Of a stretch of DNA of 64,000 bases, positions 27,275-35,407 are shown one piece after another (position 1 is the first letter of the stretch; each line of letters opens with the position of its first letter). Source of the stretch: Evansella alkalicola (GTDB lineage Bacteria; Bacillota; Bacilli; Bacillales; Salisediminibacteriaceae); contig NZ_JAHQCR010000088.1 in assembly GCF_019042735.1 (NCBI RefSeq), positions 62,001-126,000 of the forward strand, in the 5' to 3' direction. The notes under the pieces were generated by a model. The model did not search any database, was not told where the DNA came from, and saw only the letters and a program-made list of their open reading frames with translations. A program made the translations under genes and the position numbers.

Positions 27275-28519
27275 TTATTTACAAAAAATATGTTTACCTA
27301 TTTGCTTAATTTGTGGCCTTGACCATATCCATGCTGAAGTTGCCGTATCTGGGTTGAAAAAGTAGAGGGCTCCACCACTTGGGTCTTGACCATTAATTGC
27401 ATCTAATGCTGCTTTTCTTGATGTTTCATTAGGCTCTAAATAAATTTGTCCATCTGCGACTGCTGTGAATGCCCTCGGCTCAAAAATTACTCCCGAAATA
27501 GAGTTAGGGAATTTTGGACTATTTACTCTGCTTAATATTACTGCTGCAACGGCTACTTGCCCTGCATATGGTTCACCACGAGCTTCACCGTGAACCGCTT
27601 GCGACAGCAGTTGAATATCATTATCAGAAAATCCTTCAGGAACGTTTATCGCACTTTCTACATCAACATCATCATCTTCTTGTCCTACTGGTTCCTCTTC
27701 TGGAGTTGGGTCCCCACCTTCCTCTTCTTCTTGATCAGGTGCAGGTTGTTCCTCCTGTCCACCTTCTGTGCCTTGTTCAGGTGTAGGTTGTTCTCCTTGT
27801 CCACCTTCTGCCCCTTGTTCAGGTGCAGGTTGTTCTTCCTGTCCACCTTCTGTGCCTTGTTCAGGTGTAAGTTGTTCTCCTTGTCCACCTTCTGCGCCTT
27901 GTTCAGGTGCAGGTTGTTCTCCTTGTCCACCTTCTGCCCCTTGTTCAGGTACAGGTTGTTCTCCTTGTCCACCTTCTGTGCCTTGTTCAGGTGCAGGTTG
28001 TTCTCCTTGTCCAGGTTGTTCAGTAGGTTGACCCGGTTCTTGTGCAGGTTCTTCACCTTGGTTTCTTTGTTGGTCCTGTTCTTTTTGGTCTGTTTGTTTA
28101 GAGTCTCTACTACCTTTCGGACCCTTTTGAATTTCCTTTGGAGTACCTCCATAATAAGTAAACTTTCTGCCTTCTCTTATCATGCGGTGAACCCATTCTT
28201 TGTCATAATCCGTTGCTCTTTCTAGCATTTCCTTTGTTTTTTCACCAACTAATCCATCGGCTACTTCTAACTCAAATTCTTCTTGAAAGTTTCGGACTGC
28301 CCAGTATGTGCTCCATCCAAAAACTCCATTAATCTCTCCATCATAAAAACCGTTATATTGAAGCCTAGCTTGAAGTTCAATCACGTCATCACCTGTTGCA
28401 CCTTTTTGAATGACTTGATCAGAAAAAGCCTCTGCTCCAAATGGCAATATCGTAAGTGATGCAATAATGAATGAGATGATAATGCACAGCTCTTTTCTCC
28501 TATTCTTGTTGTTTGTCAT
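27275..28519 (-). CDS. sleB: Spore cortex-lytic enzyme SleB with an enlarged repeat linker
   Basis: SleB is a lytic transglycosylase that degrades spore cortex peptidoglycan during germination. The 414-residue protein has a signal peptide (about 10-32), a peptidoglycan-binding domain (about 38-95, GATGDDVIELQARLQYNGFY), a long linker of Glu/Gln/Pro/Gly repeats (about 135-285) and the catalytic SleB domain (about 300-414) starting LSQAVHGEARGEP, with its catalytic glutamate. The family is usually about 300 residues, so the linker is the addition. The ATG nine bases after AAGGAGG is chosen. Confidence 0.95.
   Translation of the reverse strand: MTNNKNRRKELCIIISFIIASLTILPFGAEAFSDQVIQKGATGDDVIELQARLQYNGFYDGEINGVFGWSTYWAVRNFQEEFELEVADGLVGEKTKEMLERATDYDKEWVHRMIREGRKFTYYGGTPKEIQKGPKGSRDSKQTDQKEQDQQRNQGEEPAQEPGQPTEQPGQGEQPAPEQGTEGGQGEQPVPEQGAEGGQGEQPAPEQGAEGGQGEQLTPEQGTEGGQEEQPAPEQGAEGGQGEQPTPEQGTEGGQEEQPAPDQEEEEGGDPTPEEEPVGQEDDDVDVESAINVPEGFSDNDIQLLSQAVHGEARGEPYAGQVAVAAVILSRVNSPKFPNSISGVIFEPRAFTAVADGQIYLEPNETSRKAALDAINGQDPSGGALYFFNPDTATSAWIWSRPQIKQIGKHIFCK
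27740..28020 (-). repeat. 42-bp tandem repeats in the sleB linker
   Basis: About six and a half copies of a 42-base unit encode 14-residue repeats of the form EQPAPEQGTEGGQG with substitutions (A/V/T at position 4, T/A at 9, G/E at 14). The unit length is a multiple of three, so copy-number change keeps the frame, and it makes spurious long reading frames on the other strand. Likely variable between strains. Confidence 0.9.
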
Positions 28520-28634
28520 GTGACACATCCTCCTTGTATATTGCTAGCACTCCTATCGTCAATATGGATAGTTTTATCTAAACAGCCCATTTTATACAAA
28601 CAATCCAATTTCAATCTTCCATAGCTTTTTAACA

Positions 28635-28682
28635 CAAAAAAACTGCCTGCTTAAGGAAGAGCTCCTTATAAGCAGTCAGTTT
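28635..28682 (-). terminator. Terminator after the zinc-ribbon gene
   Basis: Thirteen-base stem (AACTGACTGCTTA with TAAGCAGGCAGTT, one mismatch) around about 15 bases, followed by seven T on the minus strand. Confidence 0.85.
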
Positions 28683-28693
28683 TACTAAACAGG

Positions 28694-28855
28694 CTATTCT
28701 GGTACTACATCAACATTTAGCTTCTTTTCGTTTCCACATACACATTTTTTAAATCCTGTATCGTAACCGCCTTCCTGGTTTTGACGACCTCGGAGAATAT
28801 ATTTCTCGCCGCAACTACCACATCGGATCGTAATTTTATAGCGTGCTTTCGACAA
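28694..28855 (-). CDS. Small zinc-ribbon protein, 53 residues
   Basis: This short gene reads MSKARYKITIRCGSCGEKYI at its start. It has CGSC (CxxC, residues 12-15) and CVC (residues 38-40), a four-cysteine pattern suggesting a small zinc ribbon, and several basic residues, so nucleic-acid or protein binding is possible. The start is TTG at 28853-28855 with AAGGAG nine bases upstream, and a strong terminator follows the stop. It lies between prsW and sleB. I do not recognise a named family; the coding case rests on the ribosome site, terminator and cysteine pattern. Confidence 0.75.
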   Translation of the reverse strand: MSKARYKITIRCGSCGEKYILRGRQNQEGGYDTGFKKCVCGNEKKLNVDVVPE

Positions 28856-28887
28856 CAGAAATCACTCCTTATAAAATTTGATCTTGC

Positions 28888-29559
28888 TTAAGATGCGATA
28901 TTTTTTTGGAAATATGCACCTTGTTTTAAATTGGCTTTTTTAACTTTCCTTAGTCCCAACACCCATAAAAAGATCATAAATGGGACGAGGTAAAAAAGCC
29001 AGCTTTGCTGTGTTAATAAAATCAGATTGTATACACTGTGTAACAAAAAAGGAAATATAAACGAGTAAATAAGTATTGTATTACGTCTTTTCGGATTAAA
29101 CTTAGCGAGCCCTATATAATACCCCATAACAACCCCAAATAGGGCGTGGCTACTCACTGGAAATATCGCACGAAAAAATGCAGTTTCCACACCATTTGAT
29201 ATTAAGTATAATATATTCTCAGCTGAAGCAAATCCTAACGCTACAGCGGTGGCATAAACAATTCCATCATACCTTTGATTAAAATGAACATGGTGGAAAA
29301 CAGCCAACATTACGATTAGCCACTTTAAAATCTCTTCTATAAATGCTGTTTGAATAAAAGCTTGCATATATATGGATTGAAAATACCCTTCTTCCTGAAA
29401 GGCAAACTGTATAAACATAATTGGAAAAACTAACAATGCTCCAAATAAAAAACAACGTATAACAGAAGACAATGGTTCCTGTTCATACTCATCCTTTAAA
29501 TAAAAAAAGCACAGTAGTCCTAGTGCTGGAGCGAGTCCCGCAGTTATATAAGGTATCAT
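28888..29559 (-). CDS. prsW: Intramembrane metalloprotease PrsW
   Basis: PrsW performs site-1 cleavage of the anti-sigma factor RsiW in B. subtilis in response to antimicrobial peptides and other envelope stress. The 223-residue protein is polytopic and has the family's glutamate pair in FIEEILKW (about 75-82) and further motifs HVHFNQRYDGIVYATAVALGFASAEN and SSHALFGVVMGYYIG with the conserved histidine. Location upstream of sleB matches ypdC (prsW) in B. subtilis. No sigW or rsiW is in the window. Confidence 0.92.
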   Translation of the reverse strand: MIPYITAGLAPALGLLCFFYLKDEYEQEPLSSVIRCFLFGALLVFPIMFIQFAFQEEGYFQSIYMQAFIQTAFIEEILKWLIVMLAVFHHVHFNQRYDGIVYATAVALGFASAENILYLISNGVETAFFRAIFPVSSHALFGVVMGYYIGLAKFNPKRRNTILIYSFIFPFLLHSVYNLILLTQQSWLFYLVPFMIFLWVLGLRKVKKANLKQGAYFQKNIAS

Positions 29560-29671
29560 CTGGAACTCACCACCTCTCTCAACAGTTAACGCTTTACTAT
29601 TTATTTAATGGTATGAAAAATATAGGCTATTAGCAACCATTATTTGTAATATTTTGCAAAAAGAGAGGAGA

Positions 29672-30637
29672 TCAACGATAAAATCCTGTTTTAATGTCCT
29701 TTTCCGCCCTTATCAGTGACATTAGTTTGATTCTCGCTTTTTTACTATCATAATCTTTCCCTAGGATAACCCCCGCTTGACTTAGATCATAGGTGCTGCC
29801 TTCATAATCATAAGTTGGATATACCTCGCCTTCTTCAGCTGCAGTAGTTATTACAATATGAATACCTTGATTCACAGCTTCTTTTATTGCCTCCATCATC
29901 TTTGGTGATACTTGGCCCCGTCCAACACCTTCTAATATCATCCCTTGGACATCTGCTTTAATACTAGCCTTAATAAATTTATCGTCAGCATCAAGATAAC
30001 ATTTCACAATATCTACTTCAGGGATCTCTTTTTTAATGGGTAACAGCTTGTCTGTTCTAATCGGCCTTTGGTATAAAAAAAGATCATCATTATCAATAAT
30101 CCCTAAATATCCAAATCCAAAGGAGTTAAATCCTTGAATATTTGAAGCATGCTCTTTTTTTACATATCTAGCTGCAAATACCCTTTCATTAAAGATAACA
30201 ACAGTACCACAATGATGTAATTGAGCGTCACACGCAGAATATATGGCATGTCGCAAGTTAATGAAAGCATCACTGCCTAATTGCTCCGAAGAACGTTGTG
30301 ATCCTGTTACAACTACAGGCCTTTTGTCAGCAATAGTCAAATCAAGAAAATATGCTGTCTCCTCAAGTGTATCTGTACCATGAGTGACGACCACTCCACT
30401 GACTGAGTCTTGGCTAAATAACTCCTCAATTTTTTGCCTAATCACATCTAAATCTGAAAAGCTAATATGCATACTTGGTTTTTGTAAAACAGAATAAATA
30501 TCTATATCAATATCCTCTGGTAAGTTGAGTACATCACTCAATTCTTCTCCCGTCATAGCGCCAGAGCTAAGTCTCCCCTCTTCATTATGCTTACTTGCTA
30601 TCGTTCCCCCAGTAGTTAATACTGCTACCTTTTTCAT
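29672..30637 (-). CDS. ansA: L-asparaginase
   Basis: Hydrolyses asparagine to aspartate and ammonia. The 321-residue protein has the catalytic threonine in TTGGTIAS (residues 8-15), the second catalytic threonine in VVTHGTDTLEETAYFLDLT, and lacks a signal peptide, so it is cytoplasmic. No ansB aspartase gene is adjacent, unlike the B. subtilis ansAB operon. The neighbour gudB is also an amino-acid catabolic gene. Confidence 0.93.
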   Translation of the reverse strand: MKKVAVLTTGGTIASKHNEEGRLSSGAMTGEELSDVLNLPEDIDIDIYSVLQKPSMHISFSDLDVIRQKIEELFSQDSVSGVVVTHGTDTLEETAYFLDLTIADKRPVVVTGSQRSSEQLGSDAFINLRHAIYSACDAQLHHCGTVVIFNERVFAARYVKKEHASNIQGFNSFGFGYLGIIDNDDLFLYQRPIRTDKLLPIKKEIPEVDIVKCYLDADDKFIKASIKADVQGMILEGVGRGQVSPKMMEAIKEAVNQGIHIVITTAAEEGEVYPTYDYEGSTYDLSQAGVILGKDYDSKKARIKLMSLIRAEKDIKTGFYR

Positions 30638-30664
30638 TCCTTACCATTCCTCCACTTAAACTAA

Positions 30665-31651
30665 TTAACTTCTCAGTTCTTTCGTTTTGATCGTATTAGC
30701 TATTTTCTCACCATGATGACGTCCATTCTCAATAAAAATTTCGTTTGCATTATTTCCTGCTGCAATAACCCCTGCAATAAATATGTTATCAACATTCGTC
30801 TCCATTGATGCATCATTAAAACTTGGTCTACCTGAATGAGGGTCAATCTTCACCCCCATGTTTTCTATGAAGGAATGATCTGGGTGGTATCCAGTCATTG
30901 CAAAAACAAAGTCTGCTTTATGCTCCTCTTCCTTTCCATTATTTGAAACTAGGATAGTCGAAGGATTGACTTTAATAATATTTGAGTTGAAGAACATATT
31001 AATATGACCATGTTTAATTAATGATTCAAACTCTGGTAAAATCCATGGCTTTATACTACTTGAATAGTCATTTCCCCGATAAAAAACAGAGACCCTAGCT
31101 CCTGCCTTTTCAAGCTCTAGGGCAGCATCTACAGCAGAGTTTTTCCCACCAATTACTGCGACATCTTGATCAAAATAAGGATGGGCTTCTTTGAAATAAT
31201 GTAAAACATGTGGTTGATTTTCTCCTTGAACCCCAAGTAGATTTGGGGAGTCATAATATCCTGTTGCAACAATGACATAACTTGCTTTATAGTGATTTTC
31301 ACTTGTAGACGTTGAATGTACATGAAACTCACCTTTTTCGTTCTTTTCTACCCGATTTACACGTTCATAAGCATGAATACGTAGCTGTTTTTCCTTCACT
31401 ACTTGACGATAATAAACAAGCGCTTCATTTCGTTTTGGTTTTCTTTCTGCACTATAAAAAGGAATATCGCCGATTGAAAGCTTTTCACTTGTACTAAAAA
31501 ATTGTTGATGTGTTGGATAATGATATAATGCATTAACTATATTACCTTTTTCAATAATTAAGGGATCTATCCCAATGTTTTGGAGTGCAATCCCCGCAGC
31601 TAAACCGCATGGACCTGCTCCAATAATGATAACCTTCTCTTGTTTCATCAA
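30665..31651 (-). CDS. ypdA: YpdA, bacillithiol disulfide reductase type flavoprotein
   Basis: YpdA-family proteins are NADPH-dependent flavoproteins that reduce bacillithiol disulfide. The 328-residue protein has the N-terminal FAD motif GAGPCGLAAG (about 11-20), the second nucleotide-binding motif IGGKNSAVDAALEL, and ATGYYDSPN. There is no CxxC active site of the thioredoxin-reductase kind, which fits this family. It precedes ansA by 27 bases and follows gudB, as ypdA does in B. subtilis. Confidence 0.92.
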   Translation of the reverse strand: MMKQEKVIIIGAGPCGLAAGIALQNIGIDPLIIEKGNIVNALYHYPTHQQFFSTSEKLSIGDIPFYSAERKPKRNEALVYYRQVVKEKQLRIHAYERVNRVEKNEKGEFHVHSTSTSENHYKASYVIVATGYYDSPNLLGVQGENQPHVLHYFKEAHPYFDQDVAVIGGKNSAVDAALELEKAGARVSVFYRGNDYSSSIKPWILPEFESLIKHGHINMFFNSNIIKVNPSTILVSNNGKEEEHKADFVFAMTGYHPDHSFIENMGVKIDPHSGRPSFNDASMETNVDNIFIAGVIAAGNNANEIFIENGRHHGEKIANTIKTKELRS

Positions 31652-31712
31652 TACTTACACCTCTTCGATAAATTAAGTTCTGTTTTATTATGATACAGGA
31701 AATGTCTTTTTT

Positions 31713-31746
31713 CAAAAAAAATCCCTCCCAATATTGGAAAGGATCG
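31713..31746 (-). terminator. Terminator after gudB
   Basis: Minus-strand stem built on CCAATATTGG with outer ATCC / GGAT pairing, followed by eight T, about 10 bases beyond the gudB stop. Confidence 0.6.
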
Positions 31747-31756
31747 TTTTTAACTA

Positions 31757-33049
31757 TTATATCCAGCCTCTGAAGCGGCTTGCTTCGGCCATTTTTCTTA
31801 CACCTACCATATAGGCAGCTAAACGCATATCAACCCCTCGTTGTGAAGCTACCTTATATATATTTTCAAAGGCAGATACCATCACCTTTTCTAGACGTTC
31901 CTCAACTTCTTCTTCCGTCCAATAAAATCCTTGATTATTCTGTACCCATTCAAAATAACTTACTGTTACTCCGCCAGAAGAAGCAAGAACATCAGGTACA
32001 AGGAGTATGCCCCGTTCATTAAGAACTTCTGTTGCTTCAATTGTAGTTGGTCCATTAGCTGCTTCCACGATAATTTCTGCTTTAATCTTATTTGCATTTT
32101 CTTCAGTAATTTGGTTCTCAATAGCTGCTGGTACTAAAATATCACAATCAAGTTCTAGTAATTCATGATTAGGAATCGTATTTTTAAATAATTTAGTAAC
32201 TGTTCCAAAGCTATCTCTACGATCCAATAAATAGTCAATATCTAGACCTTCTGGGTCGTGGAGTCCCCCGTACACGTCTGAAATACCAACTACTTTTGCT
32301 CCTGCATCGTGCATAAATTTAGCTAAGAAACTCCCTGCGTTTCCGAAACCTTGAATGACAATACGAGCACCTTCGAGGTTAATTCCCTTCTTCTTAGCTG
32401 CTTCTCGTATACAAATAGTTACTCCTTTAGCTGTCGCAGACTCTCTACCATGTGATCCCCCTAATACAATAGGTTTTCCAGTAATAAAACCAGGAGAATC
32501 AAACTCTTTCATTCTACTGTATTCATCCATCATCCAAGCCATTATTTGTGAGTTTGTAAAAACATCAGGGGCTGGAATGTCTTTTGTCGGTCCGACGATC
32601 TGACTTATTGCACGAACGTATCCGCGACTTAGACGCTCAAGTTCTGGAAAAGACATTTCCCTCGGATCACAAACGATTCCACCTTTTCCCCCACCATACG
32701 GAAGGTCAACTATTCCTGCCTTTAGACTCATCCATATCGATAACGCTTTCACTTCTAATTCGCTGACATCTGGGTGAAACCGTACTCCACCTTTTGTTGG
32801 GCCAACTGCATCATTATGCTGTGCCCGATAACCAGTAAAAATTTTAATAGATCCATCGTCCATTCTGACAGGTATTCTTACTGTCATCATTCTCAATGGT
32901 TCTTTCATTAGCTCGTAAACTTCTTCCGGATAGCCTAATCTATCCAAAGCCTTTTTTATTATAAATCTGGTGGACTCCAGTACATCCTGCTTCCGTTGTT
33001 TTGGTTCTTCTCTTTTAACATTGCGACCTACTTTATCATTTCCAACCAT
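31757..33049 (-). CDS. gudB: NAD-specific glutamate dehydrogenase
   Basis: Oxidatively deaminates glutamate to 2-oxoglutarate. The 430-residue protein has the catalytic lysine region PYGGGKGGIVCDP, GYRAQHNDAVGPTKGGVRFHPDV and the NAD-binding IQGFGNAGSFLAKF. It lacks the nine-base duplication that inactivates gudB in laboratory B. subtilis, as far as the alignment can be judged by eye. The start ATG at 33047-33049 has AGAGGTGA upstream; an earlier GTG lies inside that site. Position matches gudB; rocG is the alternative name. Confidence 0.93.
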   Translation of the reverse strand: MVGNDKVGRNVKREEPKQRKQDVLESTRFIIKKALDRLGYPEEVYELMKEPLRMMTVRIPVRMDDGSIKIFTGYRAQHNDAVGPTKGGVRFHPDVSELEVKALSIWMSLKAGIVDLPYGGGKGGIVCDPREMSFPELERLSRGYVRAISQIVGPTKDIPAPDVFTNSQIMAWMMDEYSRMKEFDSPGFITGKPIVLGGSHGRESATAKGVTICIREAAKKKGINLEGARIVIQGFGNAGSFLAKFMHDAGAKVVGISDVYGGLHDPEGLDIDYLLDRRDSFGTVTKLFKNTIPNHELLELDCDILVPAAIENQITEENANKIKAEIIVEAANGPTTIEATEVLNERGILLVPDVLASSGGVTVSYFEWVQNNQGFYWTEEEVEERLEKVMVSAFENIYKVASQRGVDMRLAAYMVGVRKMAEASRFRGWI

Positions 33050-33171
33050 TACTTTCACCTCTGTGCAATGTAAGCGTATTTTTATAATTCATACATTCCT
33101 ACTTACTACTATAAATAATCTAATTGTATATTTCCACTATTGTTTATTAATTCTTGTACCATCAATCTATA

Positions 33172-33198
33172 TAAAAAACTCCTAATTATATTAGGAGC
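33172..33198 (-). terminator. Terminator after mecB
   Basis: Stem GCTCCTAAT / ATTAGGAG followed by TTTTTTAT on the minus strand, directly downstream of mecB. Confidence 0.75.
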
Positions 33199-33202
33199 TT
33201 CC

Positions 33203-33784
33203 TTAATTAAAATACACATTGAGCATTTTTAATGCCTTATATGGAATAATTGTTTTTCCGTATTCTTCTAACTTATAGGTGGTAATCGTTGCACTTTCAC
33301 CAAATTCAACTATAAGGGGAATAAAGTTCTCCATCTTCAATGGGGCAGCATCTGTCTCCTGAAGTTTCAGATAATAACTATCATCATGATAATAGAGTGT
33401 ACCGTTTTCTATACGTAGCCGATCACACTCTTTTGCCAATTGGATAACAGCTTCAATTGAATCAAACTTAAAGATAAATGATTCATTAACATCCATTGTA
33501 ATTTGAAGCTCGATAAAAGAATCATCAAAAGTATCTTCATCATCCTCTGTTATTGTAACTATTACAACTAACCCTTGAGACGGCAATGAAAAGACTTCTA
33601 CAATGACTGGACCTTCTGCATCGAATCCCAACTCATCACTGGCTTCTGAAATCATATCACGAAATAGATCATGAACCTTTGGAATGTCCATCCATATCTC
33701 GTCTTTTGATATGCCCCTCTCACGGAGGTCATCAAAGGTTAAAAATATTTTTATTTTATCAGATGTTAACCGCTCCAGGCGCAT
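33203..33784 (-). CDS. mecB: YpbH (MecB), MecA-family adaptor protein
   Basis: MecA/YpbH adaptors deliver substrates to the ClpC ATPase and stimulate its assembly. The 193-residue protein has the typical start MRLERLTSDKIKIFLTFDDLRERGIS, the acidic centre and the C-terminal ClpC-binding region containing YKLEEYGKTI and ALKML. The short acidic linker and position next to gudB identify it as the YpbH paralogue rather than MecA. ATG with GAGGAGG seven bases upstream. Confidence 0.92.
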   Translation of the reverse strand: MRLERLTSDKIKIFLTFDDLRERGISKDEIWMDIPKVHDLFRDMISEASDELGFDAEGPVIVEVFSLPSQGLVVIVTITEDDEDTFDDSFIELQITMDVNESFIFKFDSIEAVIQLAKECDRLRIENGTLYYHDDSYYLKLQETDAAPLKMENFIPLIVEFGESATITTYKLEEYGKTIIPYKALKMLNVYFN

Positions 33785-33873
33785 GGTCGGTCCTCCTCAG
33801 TAATTCCAAAACATGTTATACTTTTAAACTATGTTCAGAGCATGTTTTTGGTTCGACCAGATACCTAGATAAA

Positions 33874-34767
33874 TTACTCTGTTAGCTTCCTTAACCACAA
33901 ATCCCATTCTTCAGTTGTTTTTCCAACATACAAATCTTTATGGTTTACCTTTTCTAACACTGATATAGCATCCATTCCTCTACCACCTAAACCTATTTGT
34001 ATATCTGGATTGGAATCTTTAACTGCACTTGCAAGCTCTAATGTACTAGCCACTTTCTCATGCTGAGTACAAGATAGGAAAAGAACTTTTGGTTTTACCT
34101 TTAGAAGTACTTTTTCAATATCATCTTTCGGAATCCCACTTCCTAAGAAAATAACATCATAACCTTTTTGCTTTAAATGTATTGAGAACATTAAAAGGCC
34201 AAGTTCGTGTAATTCACCAGGCGTACACACGCAAACACACTTTGGCATATATCCTATGTTCGGTATCGACTGAATGACCGTACCTAATCTAGACCGTAAA
34301 TAGGAACTAGCAAAATGTTCTTCTGCGATAGTAATTTCTTGATTGTACCATTTGTCTCCAATTTGCACTAACACTTTACCAATAACATCCGACACTACTT
34401 TATCAATTGAAAATAGGCCAAAGGCACGGTCTAATACTTGATTACATTGTCCTTCATCAAAGTTTAAAAGAGAGGTTAACAAATCTTGACAAAGGTTAAC
34501 CACTTGGTCATCTCCAGATTCTGTCGTTGATATATTCTCAACACCCTCTTGTTCTAACAGGCCGACAGCTTGTCCAATTGTAAAACCATTATTCACTTTA
34601 TTTAAAAGCCATTTTAAAATTGAAACCTGCTCTTCTGTATAGAGGCGATGCCCAACATGATTCCTTTTTGGTTCAATGATCTTATATCGCCTTTCCCAAG
34701 CCCGAAGTGTACCGGATTGTATTCCAAGCATAGTGGAGACCGCTTTTATATTATACTTACCTTCCAT
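33874..34767 (-). CDS. MerR-family regulator with adenosylcobalamin-binding domain (CarH/LitR type)
   Basis: The 297-residue protein has an N-terminal MerR helix-turn-helix (about 4-72, with TLRAWERRY), a four-helix cobalamin-capping domain (about 85-165) and a Rossmann-type B12-binding domain (about 175-295). It has the photoreceptor signature W-x9-EH (W140 to E150-H151) and the cobalamin motif ExHxxG (E185, H187, G190). CarH proteins are light sensors that release DNA when light breaks adenosylcobalamin, often controlling carotenoid genes. The residue after W140 is Tyr where Thermus CarH, as I recall, has the His that ligates cobalt after light. No carotenoid gene is nearby. Targets are unknown. 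Confidence 0.88.
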   Translation of the reverse strand: MEGKYNIKAVSTMLGIQSGTLRAWERRYKIIEPKRNHVGHRLYTEEQVSILKWLLNKVNNGFTIGQAVGLLEQEGVENISTTESGDDQVVNLCQDLLTSLLNFDEGQCNQVLDRAFGLFSIDKVVSDVIGKVLVQIGDKWYNQEITIAEEHFASSYLRSRLGTVIQSIPNIGYMPKCVCVCTPGELHELGLLMFSIHLKQKGYDVIFLGSGIPKDDIEKVLLKVKPKVLFLSCTQHEKVASTLELASAVKDSNPDIQIGLGGRGMDAISVLEKVNHKDLYVGKTTEEWDLWLRKLTE

Positions 34768-34856
34768 GTTTTCACCTACTTCGACATACTCTAAGCTTTA
34801 GTATAGTTAAAAAGTCCCTGTCTGTAAAATTATGTAACTGATATATGGAAATTTTC

Positions 34857-35243
34857 TTATACTTTTTCCTTACTTAAGTATCTTTTTATCTTCTTGGAGT
34901 GATCATTCATATCCATAGATGCATAAATGATACTGACTAATAAAACGACTAATGCAGGTACTCTATACAAGAGAATAGAAATAACAATCACAATTAAATA
35001 AACAATTTTTTCTATACGATCTGTCCTTTTTAATAAGGGAAATTGTAATTTGAAAATCATTTTAGCAAAACTAAGGAAACTTATCATAAACCCAATCAGT
35101 GCGAAAAACCAGGAAAATGGTTCAAAGACCAAAGATTCCATCATGTAAAGACTTGAAAACGGGAAAAATATTTCATTGAATTTAGTTGAGAAAATATGAA
35201 GACCTATGATGCTAAGAAGAACTAATATAGTTATTCTTCTCAT
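34857..35243 (-). CDS. Unknown membrane protein, 128 residues
   Basis: I do not recognise this protein. It has about four hydrophobic segments (roughly 5-20, 38-60, 80-95 and 96-110) and a charged C-terminal tail NDHSKKIKRYLSKEKV. It lies 89 bases upstream of the B12-binding MerR gene on the same strand without a visible terminator between, so the two may be co-transcribed. It occupies the place where B. subtilis has ypbG, but is not a metallophosphoesterase. Confidence 0.7.
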   Translation of the reverse strand: MRRITILVLLSIIGLHIFSTKFNEIFFPFSSLYMMESLVFEPFSWFFALIGFMISFLSFAKMIFKLQFPLLKRTDRIEKIVYLIVIVISILLYRVPALVVLLVSIIYASMDMNDHSKKIKRYLSKEKV

Positions 35244-35347
35244 ATTGTCTACCCCTTTAATCTAGAAAAAGTTTTTGTCCTTCATTATATGTTTAGGATT
35301 TAATATATTTCACATTTTCTCAGACTGAATCCATGGTAGTCTTTATG

Positions 35348-35388
35348 AAAAAAAGGTGTGTAGAAGGTATTAACCTTTTACACACCTT
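35348..35388 (-). terminator. Terminator after fhs
   Basis: Long stem AAGGTGTGTA...TACACACCTT (with additional AAGGT / ACCTT pairing inside) followed by TTTTT on the minus strand, about 20 bases past the fhs stop. Confidence 0.85.
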
Positions 35389-35407
35389 TCCCCGTTAATC
35401 AACCAAT

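Noticed and set aside
27514..28225. Long plus-strand reading frames, one Cys/Pro-rich, opposite sleB
   Set aside because: They arise from the 42-base repeats of sleB, whose length is a multiple of three. No ribosome site and biased composition; sleB is clearly the gene.
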